Origin: JBJMLO01 sp045805265
GTDB taxonomy: Bacteria; Actinomycetota; UBA4738; JACQTL01
Direction of reading: 5' to 3'
Assembly (NCBI GenBank): GCA_045805265.1
Contig: JBJMLO010000011.1
Location: 434,001-498,000, forward strand
DNA length: 64,000 bases
In this document: positions 1-8,352 of the stretch, one piece after another
How positions within the stretch are numbered: position 1 is the first letter of the stretch
Layout: every line of letters starts with the position of its first letter
The notes under the pieces: model-generated
The model's database searches: none
What the model was told of the DNA's origin: nothing
What the model saw: the letters and a program-made list of their open reading frames with translations, nothing else
Position numbers and translations under genes: made by a program

Positions 1-1796
1 AGGTACCCACCGTGCGCCAGCCGCCGGCCGACCCGGATCGAGAACGTCACGCCGCCCGCCCGTGCGTCCTCGGAGATGTCGCGCCACTCGTTCCCGTGCA
101 GGATCGCCGTGACCAGCAGTCCGACGGGCACGCTCACGGCCACCGTCGACCACTCGAACGTTCCCGTGATCACGTAGTACGCCCCGATCACGGACAGCGG
201 TCCGAACAGCAGGAATACCAGCGGCAGGCCGAGCGCCCGGAACTTGTACTCGAGCGGCGGGGCCGTGTATCCCCAGCCGCCGAGGAGCCCCGCCAGGCCC
301 AGCGCGATCACGGGCCAGCCGCGTTCGACGGCCAGCCACACACCGATGCCGGTCGCCGCGACGAACGACAGCAGCACGATCGCGAAGGCTTCCCGTTCCG
401 ACAGCCGGCCCTTGAGCAACGCGTGGCTGGCCCTGGGAGACGTGATGCGGTCCGCGCCCTTGCGCACGTCGTAGATCTCGTTGGTGACGTTGGTCCCGAC
501 GTGGAGGAGCAACAACGCGAACAGCGCCCCGAGGAACAGCGGCCAGTGGAACCGTCCGTCGAGCGCGGCCAGCCCGCCGGCCACCGCGGGCGGCACCGCG
601 GACGCGGTGAAGCTGAACGGCCGGATGATCTCGAACCACGCGGCGGCGTGTCGCCACAGCCGTGTCGCGACGGGCAGGCGCTCCTCGACCAGGGTTCCGG
701 TTCGGACACCGGAAAGCCGGGTGCCGGGGTCGCCGAGTGGCTCGTGGGCCGGGGCTGGTTCTCCGGTGGTGACGACCCATGAGGATTCCTGCCCTCCGTA
801 CAGCTCGGCGGCCCGGAACATCGCGTGGACCTGTTCCTCTTCCTGGACCACGGGCTGCAGGACCGGGACGTCCATGCCGGCCCGGTGGTAGTCGAAGGCG
901 CGGGCGGCGACCTCCTCCTCAGTCCCGCACAGGAGGAACGCGTCCAGCATCTCGTCGGGGATGAGCTGCGCGGCCTCGTGGTAGTCCTCGTTCCGCCACA
1001 GCTGGTGGATGCGGTCGCGGAGCTCCAGGTCCAGCCCGGCCCGGCGAAGGGCCACGTCGGTCTGGATCGCCATCATGTAGATGATGAACGGCTCGCGCTT
1101 GGCCCGGTTCAACGCGGCGCGCCGGCTGGAGTCGACTAGTCCGAACAGGTAGCCGGCGATCCGGACGGCATCCTCCGGGCGCCCCGCCTCGACGCTCGCC
1201 CGCCGGATCTTGGGGACCATGCCGGTGAACGACGGCAGCGACTCGAGCGGGCGGGCGAGGTACCCGTCCCCCTTCTGCCCAGCGAGCTGCAGCATCGGCG
1301 TGCGGTAGCCCGCGACGAAGATCGGGACGTGATGGACGGGTGCGAACATCGGCTCGACCGGCGGGACCCCCTCCGAGCCGGGCGGGATCCGTTCGCCCTT
1401 CCACATCGCTCGGAGCAGGTCGATGGTGGCGGCGACCCGGTCGTGGCCTTCCTGCGGCGAGTAGGCGATGCCCATCTGGGCCAGCCGCAGCGGCAGCGCC
1501 GATCCAAGGCCGAGGACGATGCGGCCGGGCGCCATCTCGTCGAGCGCGGAGACGGTCATGGCAAGCAGGACCCCGTGCCTCGTGAACGGGTTCACCGCGC
1601 CGAGGGCCACCTTGATTCCGTCGACCTGCGACGCCAGCGCGGACGCGTACGTCACCGCGTCGCGCTCGAAGTAGGAGTCGTGAACCCACACGGACGACAG
1701 ACCCAGGCGACGGGCCCGTTCGGCCCACGCCACCACGTCGGAGACCGAGCCTCGCGCGGCGAGGCCCAGCCCCACCTCTCTGCTCAGTTCGGCCAC
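1..1796 (-). CDS. LLM-class oxidoreductase fused to UbiA/MenA-type prenyltransferase (3' end beyond window)
   Basis: One uninterrupted reading frame runs from a GTG at 1796 (preceded by an AGGA-type SD) to the left edge, so the C-terminus is missing; 598 codons are visible. Residues about 1-335 are a luciferase-like flavin/F420 oxidoreductase ('GLGLAARGSVSDVVAWAER', 'IVLGLGSALPLRL', 'VPIFVAGYRTPM'). After a Pro/Gly-rich linker (about 340-375) a polytopic UbiA domain begins. It carries both Asp-rich prenyl-diphosphate/Mg motifs, 'NEIYDVRKGAD' and 'NEWRDISEDARAG', and the 'GYTAPPLEYKFRALG' loop typical of MenA/UbiA. The expected role is transfer of a polyprenyl chain to an aromatic acceptor such as dihydroxynaphthoate at the membrane. 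The redox domain may act on the same quinone or its tail; that is inference. It follows menG in the same operon. The two domains are normally separate proteins, so this is an unusual fusion unless a frame-fusing sequence error exists. Confidence 0.8.
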   Translation of the reverse strand, partial: MAELSREVGLGLAARGSVSDVVAWAERARRLGLSSVWVHDSYFERDAVTYASALASQVDGIKVALGAVNPFTRHGVLLAMTVSALDEMAPGRIVLGLGSALPLRLAQMGIAYSPQEGHDRVAATIDLLRAMWKGERIPPGSEGVPPVEPMFAPVHHVPIFVAGYRTPMLQLAGQKGDGYLARPLESLPSFTGMVPKIRRASVEAGRPEDAVRIAGYLFGLVDSSRRAALNRAKREPFIIYMMAIQTDVALRRAGLDLELRDRIHQLWRNEDYHEAAQLIPDEMLDAFLLCGTEEEVAARAFDYHRAGMDVPVLQPVVQEEEQVHAMFRAAELYGGQESSWVVTTGEPAPAHEPLGDPGTRLSGVRTGTLVEERLPVATRLWRHAAAWFEIIRPFSFTASAVPPAVAGGLAALDGRFHWPLFLGALFALLLLHVGTNVTNEIYDVRKGADRITSPRASHALLKGRLSEREAFAIVLLSFVAATGIGVWLAVERGWPVIALGLAGLLGGWGYTAPPLEYKFRALGLPLVFLLFGPLSVIGAYYVITGTFEWSTVAVSVPVGLLVTAILHGNEWRDISEDARAGGVTFSIRVGRRLAHGGY

Positions 1797-1833
1797 GTCG
1801 ATCCTCGTGGGAGCGAGCGGTCGTGGATGGCGC

Positions 1834-2583
1834 TCACGCTCGTCTTGCCGTCCAAAGGGTAACCATTCCGGGTGCCAGCGATCTCCACCGGACGCCCTCA
1901 CAGCCGGCGTCCACAAGCAGGTGCCCCACCTCGGCGGGCGGCGGCAGGTGGGCGAGCGAGCGGACCAGGTACCGGTACGCCGCTCGGCGTCCCACCAGCC
2001 CACCGACGGCCGGCGCCGCGACACGGAAGTAGGCGTCGAACAGCTTGCGCTGCAGGGGGTTCGAGGGCTCGGTGATGTCGACGAGGGAGATGCCGGCGCC
2101 GGACCGCAGGACTCGGGCCAATTCGCGGAACGCCGCCGGGAGGTCATCGAGGTTGCGCAGGACGAACGCGCTCACGGCCCCGCCGAAGACGGAGTCGGCG
2201 AACGGCAGCCGGAACGCGCTCCCCTGGACGAGCTCGACCGGTGTGGAGCGGCGCCGACGGGCGGACAGGAGCATCGGAAGGCTGACGTCGATGCCGACGA
2301 CGGCGGACGTTCCATTTCCATGGCCGAATCGCCGACCGCGGACCCGCAGCTCGCGGGCGAGACCCTCGGCCAGCCGGCCGGTGCCGCATCCGAGGTCCAG
2401 CACCGGCGCGTCGAGCAGCGCGTGGAGGGCGCGGACCGCGGCCTTCCGCCATCGCCTATCCATCCCCGCCGACAGGACGTCGTTCACCAGGTCGTATCGG
2501 CGCACGATCTCGTCGAACATGCGCCGCACCCGCGGCTCCGGCGGGGCCTGTCTCGGTTCCCCGGCGGAGGGCGGGAGCGTCAT
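1834..2583 (-). CDS. menG: UbiE/MenG-type demethylmenaquinone methyltransferase
   Basis: A 249-residue class I SAM methyltransferase. Motif I is 'VLDLGCGTGRLAEGLA' (about residues 60-75), the acidic motif is 'VVGIDVSLPML', and 'FRLPFADSVFGGAVSAFVLRN' is the UbiE post-II region. 'MFDEIVRRYDLVNDVLSAGMDRRW' near the N-terminus is the classic UbiE/COQ5 signature. The expected reaction is C-methylation of demethylmenaquinone, the last step of menaquinone synthesis. It lies 37 bp upstream of the prenyltransferase fusion on the same strand, which supports a quinone role. A second, more divergent UbiE-like gene (3540-4283) sits in the same operon, so the substrate split between the two is unclear. 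Confidence 0.8.
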   Translation of the reverse strand: MTLPPSAGEPRQAPPEPRVRRMFDEIVRRYDLVNDVLSAGMDRRWRKAAVRALHALLDAPVLDLGCGTGRLAEGLARELRVRGRRFGHGNGTSAVVGIDVSLPMLLSARRRRSTPVELVQGSAFRLPFADSVFGGAVSAFVLRNLDDLPAAFRELARVLRSGAGISLVDITEPSNPLQRKLFDAYFRVAAPAVGGLVGRRAAYRYLVRSLAHLPPPAEVGHLLVDAGCEGVRWRSLAPGMVTLWTARRA

Positions 2584-2713
2584 CGGCAGCGCTTCCCGGG
2601 CGTGGTGGACGTCGTTCGGTTCCTTGTCGTGGTGGATGGCATTTCCCTGGGCGTCGCGACCAGCGTCGGCGAGCCGAACAGCGTCGCTGGCGTGACGGCC
2701 GGCGATCCGCCGC

Positions 2714-3547
2714 TCACGTGAGACGGGCCACCACCAGGCCCACCGCCAGCAGTGACAGCGCCGTGGCGATGGCCCGAAGTGCGCGCTCCGGTGCCGCTCG
2801 CAGCGTGGCCTCGCCGATCGGTTCGACGGTGCCGTCGTCGAGCACGAGTTGCCCGGCGACCGCGGCCGTCCTCCGCCGGAGCCGCCGGACCGGGGTCGAC
2901 AGCGCGCGCTGCGCGACGGTGAGCATCAGGCAGGCCGCCGCGACCAGCACGGCCTCGACCCGCACGGTCCCCGTCTGCGCGAGAAAGGACGTGAACGCGG
3001 GAAAGGCTCCCCACGCGACGGCGAACCACCAGTCGCCGTGGAACCGGCCGCCGAGCAGCTCGAGGTTGTAGGCCAGCACGATGAACGCTCCGAACGCGAC
3101 GCATGGCAGCAGCCACCACGTCACCCTCGCCGCGCCGAGCAGGCCGAGGCCGACGGCGCCGATGAGGGCCACGACCGCGACCGTCCACAGCGCTTTCGAG
3201 GAAATCCGTGTCCGCAGTGGTCGGCCCTGCAGCTCGTCCAGCGCATGGGCGGTGATGCCGACGCCGAGGAAGAACCCGACGACCGTCGCACCCAGCCTGC
3301 CGCCGTCGAACCGGGCCGCCACCGCAGCACCGAACACGACGTAGGACAGGTGCCAGGCCGTGTACGGCGGGTGCAGCAGCGTCCACCAGTCCCCCCATCC
3401 TCCCGAGCGCAGGGCGTAGAACGCCGGTCGTGCGGGCTGGTCGTCCGGAGGCCCCGAGGCGGGGGCGTCCGGACGCCGCGACGTGGGGCCGGCACGGTCG
3501 GCAGGAGCCTCACGGGGAGCGTCCCTGCTCCGCCCGAGCTCACGCAT
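2714..3547 (-). CDS. polytopic membrane protein, UbiA-prenyltransferase-like
   Basis: A 277-residue protein with a Pro/Arg-rich cytoplasmic N-terminus (about 50 residues) followed by about seven hydrophobic segments. 'HPPYTAWHLSYVVFGAAVA', 'GITAHALDELQGRPLRTRI' and 'YNLELLGGRFHGDWW' resemble the helix/loop pattern of UbiA superfamily proteins. The canonical NDxxDxxxD motif is reduced to 'HALDELQGRPL', so prenyltransferase activity is not assured. The ATG at 3547 overlaps the stop of the upstream methyltransferase by 8 bases, implying translational coupling. A 130-bp gap separates it from menG. It is probably a membrane component of the quinone/prenyl-lipid pathway encoded by this operon; no specific function is recognised. 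Confidence 0.55.
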   Translation of the reverse strand: MRELGRSRDAPREAPADRAGPTSRRPDAPASGPPDDQPARPAFYALRSGGWGDWWTLLHPPYTAWHLSYVVFGAAVAARFDGGRLGATVVGFFLGVGITAHALDELQGRPLRTRISSKALWTVAVVALIGAVGLGLLGAARVTWWLLPCVAFGAFIVLAYNLELLGGRFHGDWWFAVAWGAFPAFTSFLAQTGTVRVEAVLVAAACLMLTVAQRALSTPVRRLRRRTAAVAGQLVLDDGTVEPIGEATLRAAPERALRAIATALSLLAVGLVVARLT

Positions 3548-4283
3548 CCGGCGGTCCCGCCGACTTCGTTCCCCAGATCACGACGCCGCCTCCGAGGCTC
3601 ATGGGCCGGTGCCAGACCGGCGAGATGCCGGCATTCCGCCACCACCCGCCCTGTTCCGCCAGAGGGTATCGCCGGTAGAACTCGCTGATCGACGGCCCGA
3701 GGAACCGCCCCGTCGACGACCACTCGCGGGAGGCGAGTCGACCTCCGAGCGGCAGCCCCACGCGCGTATACAGCACCCATCCCGCACGCCACGCGGGGTT
3801 CGGCGGCACGAGGAACTCGAGATTTCCGAGCGTCCCTCCCACACGGACCGTGCGGGCCAGCTCCCGGAGGGTGGCGGCGGGGTCGTCCACGTATCGGAGC
3901 AGGTACGTGAAGGTGACGGCGTCGAACGCGCCGTCGGGGAACGGTAGCCGCTCGCCCTGCCCCAGGACGAGCGCGACGCGACCGTCGAGCCCCGCAGAAT
4001 CGGCCGCGGCGCGGGCACCCCGCAGCATCTCGGGGCTCTGGTCCAGTCCCACCACCCGTGCGCCCGTCCGGCGGGCGATCTCGATCGCCACGCCGGCCGT
4101 CCCCGTCGCCACGTCCAGGACCCGGCCGGTGGCGTTGACGCGAAGCCTCGACACCAGGAACCGCCGCCACCTGCGGTTCTGGCCGAACGAGAGCAGCTCA
4201 GCCATGAGGTCGTATTGGGGCGCTATGCCTGCGAACAGGCGCCGGGCGTGCCGGGTCCGGGGCGAGGCGCTCAGGCCGGCCAC
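3540..4283 (-). CDS. second UbiE-like SAM-dependent methyltransferase
   Basis: About 247 residues. It has the UbiE N-terminal signature 'RRLFAGIAPQYDLMAELLSFGQNRRW', motif I 'VLDVATGTAGVAIEIA', motif 'VVGLDQSPEMLRGAR' and post-motif 'RLPFPDGAFDAVTFTYLLRYVDD'. The start chosen is a GTG at 4283 that overlaps the end of the preceding hydrolase gene; domain homology begins within about 15 residues of it and no better start exists. The C-terminal 'PMSLGGGVVIWGTK' is typical of actinobacterial UbiE paralogues. It probably methylates a quinone or other prenylated aromatic. With menG in the same operon, the two enzymes may methylate different positions or intermediates (inference). Confidence 0.7.
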   Translation of the reverse strand: MAGLSASPRTRHARRLFAGIAPQYDLMAELLSFGQNRRWRRFLVSRLRVNATGRVLDVATGTAGVAIEIARRTGARVVGLDQSPEMLRGARAAADSAGLDGRVALVLGQGERLPFPDGAFDAVTFTYLLRYVDDPAATLRELARTVRVGGTLGNLEFLVPPNPAWRAGWVLYTRVGLPLGGRLASREWSSTGRFLGPSISEFYRRYPLAEQGGWWRNAGISPVWHRPMSLGGGVVIWGTKSAGPPDA

Positions 4284-5065
4284 ACCCGCTCGAGGAAGCC
4301 TTCGATCGCCGCGGTGACGGCGTCCTGTTGCTCGACCGTCGAGGAGTGGCCGGCGTCCACTGTGACGAATTCGGTCGGTCCGGCGAGCCCGTCGGCGAGC
4401 TCGCGCGCCCGGTCCATGTCGATGGCGACGTCCTCGGTGCCGTGGATGACGATCGCCGGAGCTTGGATCTCTGGCAGCCGGTCGGTGATGTCGTCCCGGC
4501 GGGTGACGGACTGGATCACCTGGAGGGCGTCGGACGTGTCCTGTGCCAGCCATCGGGCGATCCAGTGCTGCCGGACCGCATCGCTCGCGCTGGCCCCGAT
4601 CAGTATCGAAGCCGCGATGCCGAGGAGGTCCTCGTTCCAGCCGGACTCCACGGCGACCTGCGCGGACGCCTCGTACATCGGGGCGCGAGTCTCGTCCTCC
4701 GGACCCGCCTGCGTGTCGATGAGCACGAGACCCGCGACGCGGTCCGGGTGCTTCAGCGACGCGCGGAGCGACTGGAAGCCACCCTGGCTGACGCCACCCC
4801 ATACCGCACGCTCGATGCCGAGATGGTCGAGAAGCGCGACGTCGTCCTCCATGAGATCCCACTGGTCGTAGGGCTCCCCACCATGCTCGGACTCCCCGTG
4901 GCCTCGGAGGTCGGGAAGGACCACCCGGTACCGGTTGGCGAGCGCTTCGGCCTGTGCGTCGAACATGGTGCGGTCCATGAGCAGCCCGTGGATGAACAGG
5001 ACCGCGGGCCCGGTCCCCTGGTCGTCGTAGGCGAGTCGCCAGCCGTCGCGCTCGAAATCGGGCAT
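4271..5065 (-). CDS. alpha/beta-fold hydrolase
   Basis: 264 residues from an ATG at 5065, chosen because GGAGG stands 7 nt upstream. The catalytic triad is recognisable: nucleophile Ser in 'WGGVSQGGFQS', Asp in 'IHGTEDVAIDMDRA', and His in 'DAGHSSTVEQQD'; the oxyanion loop is 'FIHGLLMDRTMF'. The family includes 3-oxoadipate enol-lactonase-like and MenH-like enzymes. As first gene of a probable quinone operon it could serve a MenH-like step, but the residues do not separate MenH from general esterases. Its stop overlaps the next gene. Confidence 0.7.
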   Translation of the reverse strand: MPDFERDGWRLAYDDQGTGPAVLFIHGLLMDRTMFDAQAEALANRYRVVLPDLRGHGESEHGGEPYDQWDLMEDDVALLDHLGIERAVWGGVSQGGFQSLRASLKHPDRVAGLVLIDTQAGPEDETRAPMYEASAQVAVESGWNEDLLGIAASILIGASASDAVRQHWIARWLAQDTSDALQVIQSVTRRDDITDRLPEIQAPAIVIHGTEDVAIDMDRARELADGLAGPTEFVTVDAGHSSTVEQQDAVTAAIEGFLERVWPA

Positions 5066-5174
5066 CCGCGAGCCTCCAGTGGTCGAATCCCGAGCAGTCA
5101 TCATCGACGGACAGATCGAATCCCCGCAACCGCTCGCCGGGCGTCAGCGGCGGATGATTCGACTTCGAGGTGGC

Positions 5175-6089
5175 TCAGGCGGAGACGGGGACGCCGATGC
5201 GCCGGGCTGCCTGGTGGGCGGGGAGGATGTAGCGAAAGCGCGGAGGAAGGGCGGGCCGGAGGAAGCGCACCGCGCGGAGGTTGGCCCGCATGGCCGCTTC
5301 CTTCAGCGGGCTCCAAGAGACCCCGTACTGATCGCGGAGTGGAGCCGGCAGCGAGCCGAAGGCCCACCAGGCCACGGCGCGCAGGATGGGCCGCCACTCG
5401 GCTCCAGGTGGCGGGTGCCGGAACAGGTCCGCCACCTCGCTGGCTGCGTCGGTCACGAGAAGATCGCCGCTCGCCACGACGCGGTCGATGTAGCAGCGGA
5501 GGTCAGCAGCGGTTGCGGGGATCCGTTCGCGAGGGAGCTCGAGCAGCTCAGCGGCGAGCATCTGCTCCTCGTGGAATCGCTGTCTCCCGGCCTCGTCCAG
5601 CCGCCCGATGGTCCGTTCCTCGAACAACAGGGCGCTGTCGACCAGGCATGCATGCACCCAGAGCAGGAGGTCCGGATCGAACGCGTCGTAGGGCTTGCCG
5701 GTGACCTCGTCGATACCGCGAACCGAGCGGTGAACGGCGTTGATGCGGGCCGCCGCTCGCTTCGCGTCGGGGCGCGTCCCGAACGTCAGGGCGTAGGTGA
5801 GCATGAGCGTCCGCTGCAAGCGTCCCCACGGATCCTGCCGGTAGAACCCAGTTTCCCGAGCCCCAGCGATGACCAGAGGGTGCGCCGCCTGCATGAGCAA
5901 GGCCCGCGCCCCCCCAAAGAGCACGGTCACCTCGCGGTGTACCCGCCAAGACTCGCTCCCAGGCCCAAAGAACCCCTGATCCACCACCCTGGCCACGCTA
6001 CTGGATCGCCATGGCTCAAGCCGCCTGACCGATGCCTCTCGGCACCCAATGGCCATTATGAGTCGGTAGCGAACGGGAATTCCACCCAT
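5175..6089 (-). CDS. MpaB/latex-clearing-type oxygenase (DUF2236 family)
   Basis: About 304 residues. The family pattern is clear: 'VLFGGARALLMQAAHPLV' near residues 55-72, then 'FYRQDPWGRLQRTLMLTYALTFGT', 'AARINAVHRSVRGID', and 'YDAFDPDLLLWVHACLVDSALLFEE'. DUF2236 proteins are haem-dependent oxygenases related to latex clearing protein Lcp and fungal MpaB', which cleave or oxidise isoprenoid chains. Location upstream of, and co-oriented with, prenyl-quinone genes fits an isoprenoid substrate (inference). There is a short gap of about 110 bp to the hydrolase. The first 30 or so residues are not well conserved, so the true start may be internal. Confidence 0.7.
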   Translation of the reverse strand: MGGIPVRYRLIMAIGCREASVRRLEPWRSSSVARVVDQGFFGPGSESWRVHREVTVLFGGARALLMQAAHPLVIAGARETGFYRQDPWGRLQRTLMLTYALTFGTRPDAKRAAARINAVHRSVRGIDEVTGKPYDAFDPDLLLWVHACLVDSALLFEERTIGRLDEAGRQRFHEEQMLAAELLELPRERIPATAADLRCYIDRVVASGDLLVTDAASEVADLFRHPPPGAEWRPILRAVAWWAFGSLPAPLRDQYGVSWSPLKEAAMRANLRAVRFLRPALPPRFRYILPAHQAARRIGVPVSA

Positions 6090-6165
6090 GCCCGCCGCAG
6101 ACCGGACATCACCTTCGGGTCACAGGTATCCGACGCCCATCAACGTCGTCGCCGAGAAGCAGATA

Positions 6166-6171
6166 TAGGCT
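6166..6171 (+). promoter_or_regulatory. -10 element TAGGCT for leaderless-type start at 6179
   Basis: TAGGCT lies 7 nt before the ATG at 6179 with no SD between them. This geometry places the transcription start at or next to the start codon, as in leaderless actinobacterial mRNAs. No convincing -35 is visible. Confidence 0.4.
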
Positions 6172-6178
6172 ACTCCTC

Positions 6179-6814
6179 ATGCTTCTCCTGGCCAGCGCCC
6201 TGATCTTGGCGATTGTCATCGGCTACTTGATGGGAGGTCGCCTCCGAAATCTGGAGGCGTTGTCGCTCAGGGTGTGGCCTCTTGCGTTGGTGGGCCTCGC
6301 CCTTCAGTTCCTCCCAGTCTCTGGAAACGCCCTTCGTAGCTTCGGTTTCGGCGCTCTCATGGCGTCCTTCGCCATGCTGATCGCATTTGCCGCAATCAAT
6401 CGCCGAGTGGGCGGGATGCCCCTCGTGATTGCGGGGCTCCTGCTGAACTGCCTAGTCATTGGCGTAAATCACGGCATGCCTGTGACCCGAGGGGCGTTGG
6501 TCCGTTCCGGCCAATCGACCCTGTTGAATTACTTGATTGAGCATGGAGGAGCAAAGCATCACCTAGCGACCGACAATGACCATCTTCTCCGCCTCGCAGA
6601 CTCAATTGGTATTCCGCAACCCATAGGGCAAGTTGTGAGTGTTGGAGATGTACTTGTCTATGCTGGGATCATTTGGATCATCGCAGTAGCTATGCGGAGA
6701 GACTCTGCGGCGAGGGAGACGGCTCGGCCACGGGGGAAAGAGAAGACTCGTTCTGAGAGTCCAAAACAGGATCCTCCGCCTCCTCGTCCTGAATCCACGA
6801 ATCTGGGAAAGTGA
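6179..6814 (+). CDS. DUF5317 family membrane protein
   Basis: A 211-residue protein with an N-terminal hydrophobic helix ('LLLASALILAIVIGYLMGGRL'), about five membrane segments over residues 1-100 and one near 155-172, and a charged Pro-rich tail. The conserved DUF5317 stretch 'LLNCLVIGVNHGMPVTRGAL' is present. Function is unknown. The last 125 bp are antisense to the end of the kinase gene 6690-8171, so the polar tail is read through a neighbour. Base composition is much lower in G+C than the flanking genes (positions 6601-6660 are 45% G+C), like the two kinases that follow. Confidence 0.65.
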   Translation: MLLLASALILAIVIGYLMGGRLRNLEALSLRVWPLALVGLALQFLPVSGNALRSFGFGALMASFAMLIAFAAINRRVGGMPLVIAGLLLNCLVIGVNHGMPVTRGALVRSGQSTLLNYLIEHGGAKHHLATDNDHLLRLADSIGIPQPIGQVVSVGDVLVYAGIIWIIAVAMRRDSAARETARPRGKEKTRSESPKQDPPPPRPESTNLGK

Positions 6815-8171
6815 CCGTAACAGTTGTACCCTCTCCGGGTGCACTAACCATGTTGAAGTCCGCGCCGACTACTTGCGCACGCTCACTCATCATCGCCAAA
6901 CCAAAATGGCCTTCGGGGCCGGGGGCCGAGGTATCGAAGCCGATTCCATCATCACGAACCTGGAGCTGCACACCCTCGTCTTGGCGCCGAACGGAAACCG
7001 ACACCGACGACGCTCCGGAGTGCTTGAGTGCATTCATCGCCGCTTCTCGCGCGATGTGATAGATCAGCAACTGAATTGCTGGCGACAGCTTCAGGTCGAC
7101 GACGTGGATATCGAATTGCACACCCGAGCCTCCGGCGATATCCGAGAGGAAGCTGGAAAGCGCCTCTCCCAAACCCTTGCGGCCCAACGGTGACCGATGA
7201 AGGTCCCGAATCAGGGCGCGAACCAAATCGGACGTCCGATTCTTGGTCTCGCGGATGCTCTCCAGATCCTCCTCCGTCTGCTCGGTCTCGCCCGAACGAA
7301 GATGTCTCTTGGCCACATCAACCTGGAGAGACAGGCGAAACAGTAGCTGAGCAAGATCATCGTGAAGATATGCAGCTATCTGAGCCCGCTCGTCCTGACG
7401 CTCCTCTGCCATTCGGTCAGAGAGTCCTCTCATCACTTGCTCTCGGACCTTCAGTGCTTCGTGCGCTTGTTCAAGGGCCCGGGTACGGAAGAACATCTGG
7501 CGTGCAAGGACTAGGGGCATCAGCACCGCGGGGATGGCCCAGACGCCAACCAATGGATCGACGTAAAGCTTTGCAAGCACGGCGCCAAAGAACCCCAAAC
7601 CGATGTAGTTCACAAAGAATTCGACTGAGCGACCGATACGCATGCGGCGCAGAGACTCCACGTAGCTGATCTCATAGGCAATCGCCACAGCCCCGGATAC
7701 CAGAGTGACATTTACCACATAGTCGCACAGACCAGCCAGAATGGCGACTGGTAACACGGACTCCCAACCACTCCTAGCGGTGGCGAGAGCATGGAATACG
7801 GAGCTTGCGGCAAGTACGGCCATCGCCACCTGGGATCGATTGAAGAGGGCGCGAAGGACGGTCACCTCGCGCCGAAACTCGCGCGGATCAACGGATCCTA
7901 CAAACGCAACGAGAGCAGCTTGAGCAGGCGAGTGAATGATGCCTACCGCGAGCAGGATGGGGAAGCCGATGCTGACCTGCACTCCCTTCCAGAAGGGCAC
8001 TTGGACGAGCTCGACGACCGCTACCACGGCCGTCCAGAGGAGAAGGTCGAGTTTCCACGGCCCCCCCATGCTCACGAGGAGGAGGGCGAGAAGCACGATC
8101 GACACCAGAGCCACGCCGGCCTGGAATACCGACAAGGGGGTGGGGCGCACGAACCGTTCTCGAGGAAGCAT
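6690..8171 (-). CDS. membrane sensor histidine kinase (HisKA_3/NarL-DesK type), kinase 1
   Basis: 493 residues. Residues about 15-225 form a multi-helix membrane sensor domain with the motif 'GSVDPREFRREVTVLRALF' (about 92-110). A short coiled-coil linker (about 228-262) follows, then the phosphoacceptor region 'ERAQIAAYLHDDLAQLLFRL' with His270, and an HATPase domain with N-box 'EAAMNALKHSG' and G-box 'DDGIGFDTS'. The tail is Ser/Pro/Glu-rich. Such kinases normally phosphorylate a NarL/LuxR-type response regulator, but none is encoded within the window. The kinase at 8555-10018 is a paralogue with the same architecture, and a tiny peptide gene lies between them. The 3' end overlaps the DUF5317 gene in antisense. 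Confidence 0.85.
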   Translation of the reverse strand: MLPRERFVRPTPLSVFQAGVALVSIVLLALLLVSMGGPWKLDLLLWTAVVAVVELVQVPFWKGVQVSIGFPILLAVGIIHSPAQAALVAFVGSVDPREFRREVTVLRALFNRSQVAMAVLAASSVFHALATARSGWESVLPVAILAGLCDYVVNVTLVSGAVAIAYEISYVESLRRMRIGRSVEFFVNYIGLGFFGAVLAKLYVDPLVGVWAIPAVLMPLVLARQMFFRTRALEQAHEALKVREQVMRGLSDRMAEERQDERAQIAAYLHDDLAQLLFRLSLQVDVAKRHLRSGETEQTEEDLESIRETKNRTSDLVRALIRDLHRSPLGRKGLGEALSSFLSDIAGGSGVQFDIHVVDLKLSPAIQLLIYHIAREAAMNALKHSGASSVSVSVRRQDEGVQLQVRDDGIGFDTSAPGPEGHFGLAMMSERAQVVGADFNMVSAPGEGTTVTVTFPDSWIQDEEAEDPVLDSQNESSLSPVAEPSPSPQSLSA

Positions 8172-8204
8172 GATGGTTACGTCCGTTGTTCAGGCATAGA
8201 ACCG

Positions 8205-8238
8205 GAGTCGGCCGGCTAGCATAGCTTGGTCCCGACTC
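8205..8238. repeat. inverted repeat GAGTCGG / CCGACTC upstream of kinase 1
   Basis: Seven-base arms at 8205-8211 and 8232-8238 with a 20-nt spacer, 34 bp upstream of the kinase 1 start. It could be an operator for that gene; no similar copy was seen before kinase 2. Confidence 0.3.
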
Positions 8239-8311
8239 GGCCGATTCTCAATCCCCCGACCAGCCTCCCCCATGGCCTACAGCATTCATCGTAGGCCGAG
8301 TGGGGCCTTGT

Positions 8312-8340
8312 CCCCCAGATGGGGGTCCCCCCATAGTGGG
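8312..8340. promoter_or_regulatory. two adjacent G/C-run palindromes, candidate activator operator
   Basis: CCCCCAGATGGGGG (8312-8325, 6-bp arms) is followed at once by CCCATAGTGGG (8330-8340, 4-bp arms). The second palindrome covers the place where the -35 of the TAGAGT promoter (8353-8358) would be. C-run/G-run palindromes of this kind are common targets of LuxR/NarL-type activators, the usual partners of these kinases. Direct evidence is only the symmetry and position. Confidence 0.45.
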
Positions 8341-8352
8341 CCTCGAAGACAA

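Noticed and set aside
8312..8340. Palindromes at 8312-8340 as a terminator of a plus-strand transcript
   Set aside because: No plus-strand gene ends upstream (kinase 1 is on the other strand), stems are short, and they lie directly before a -10 element, so an operator fits better.
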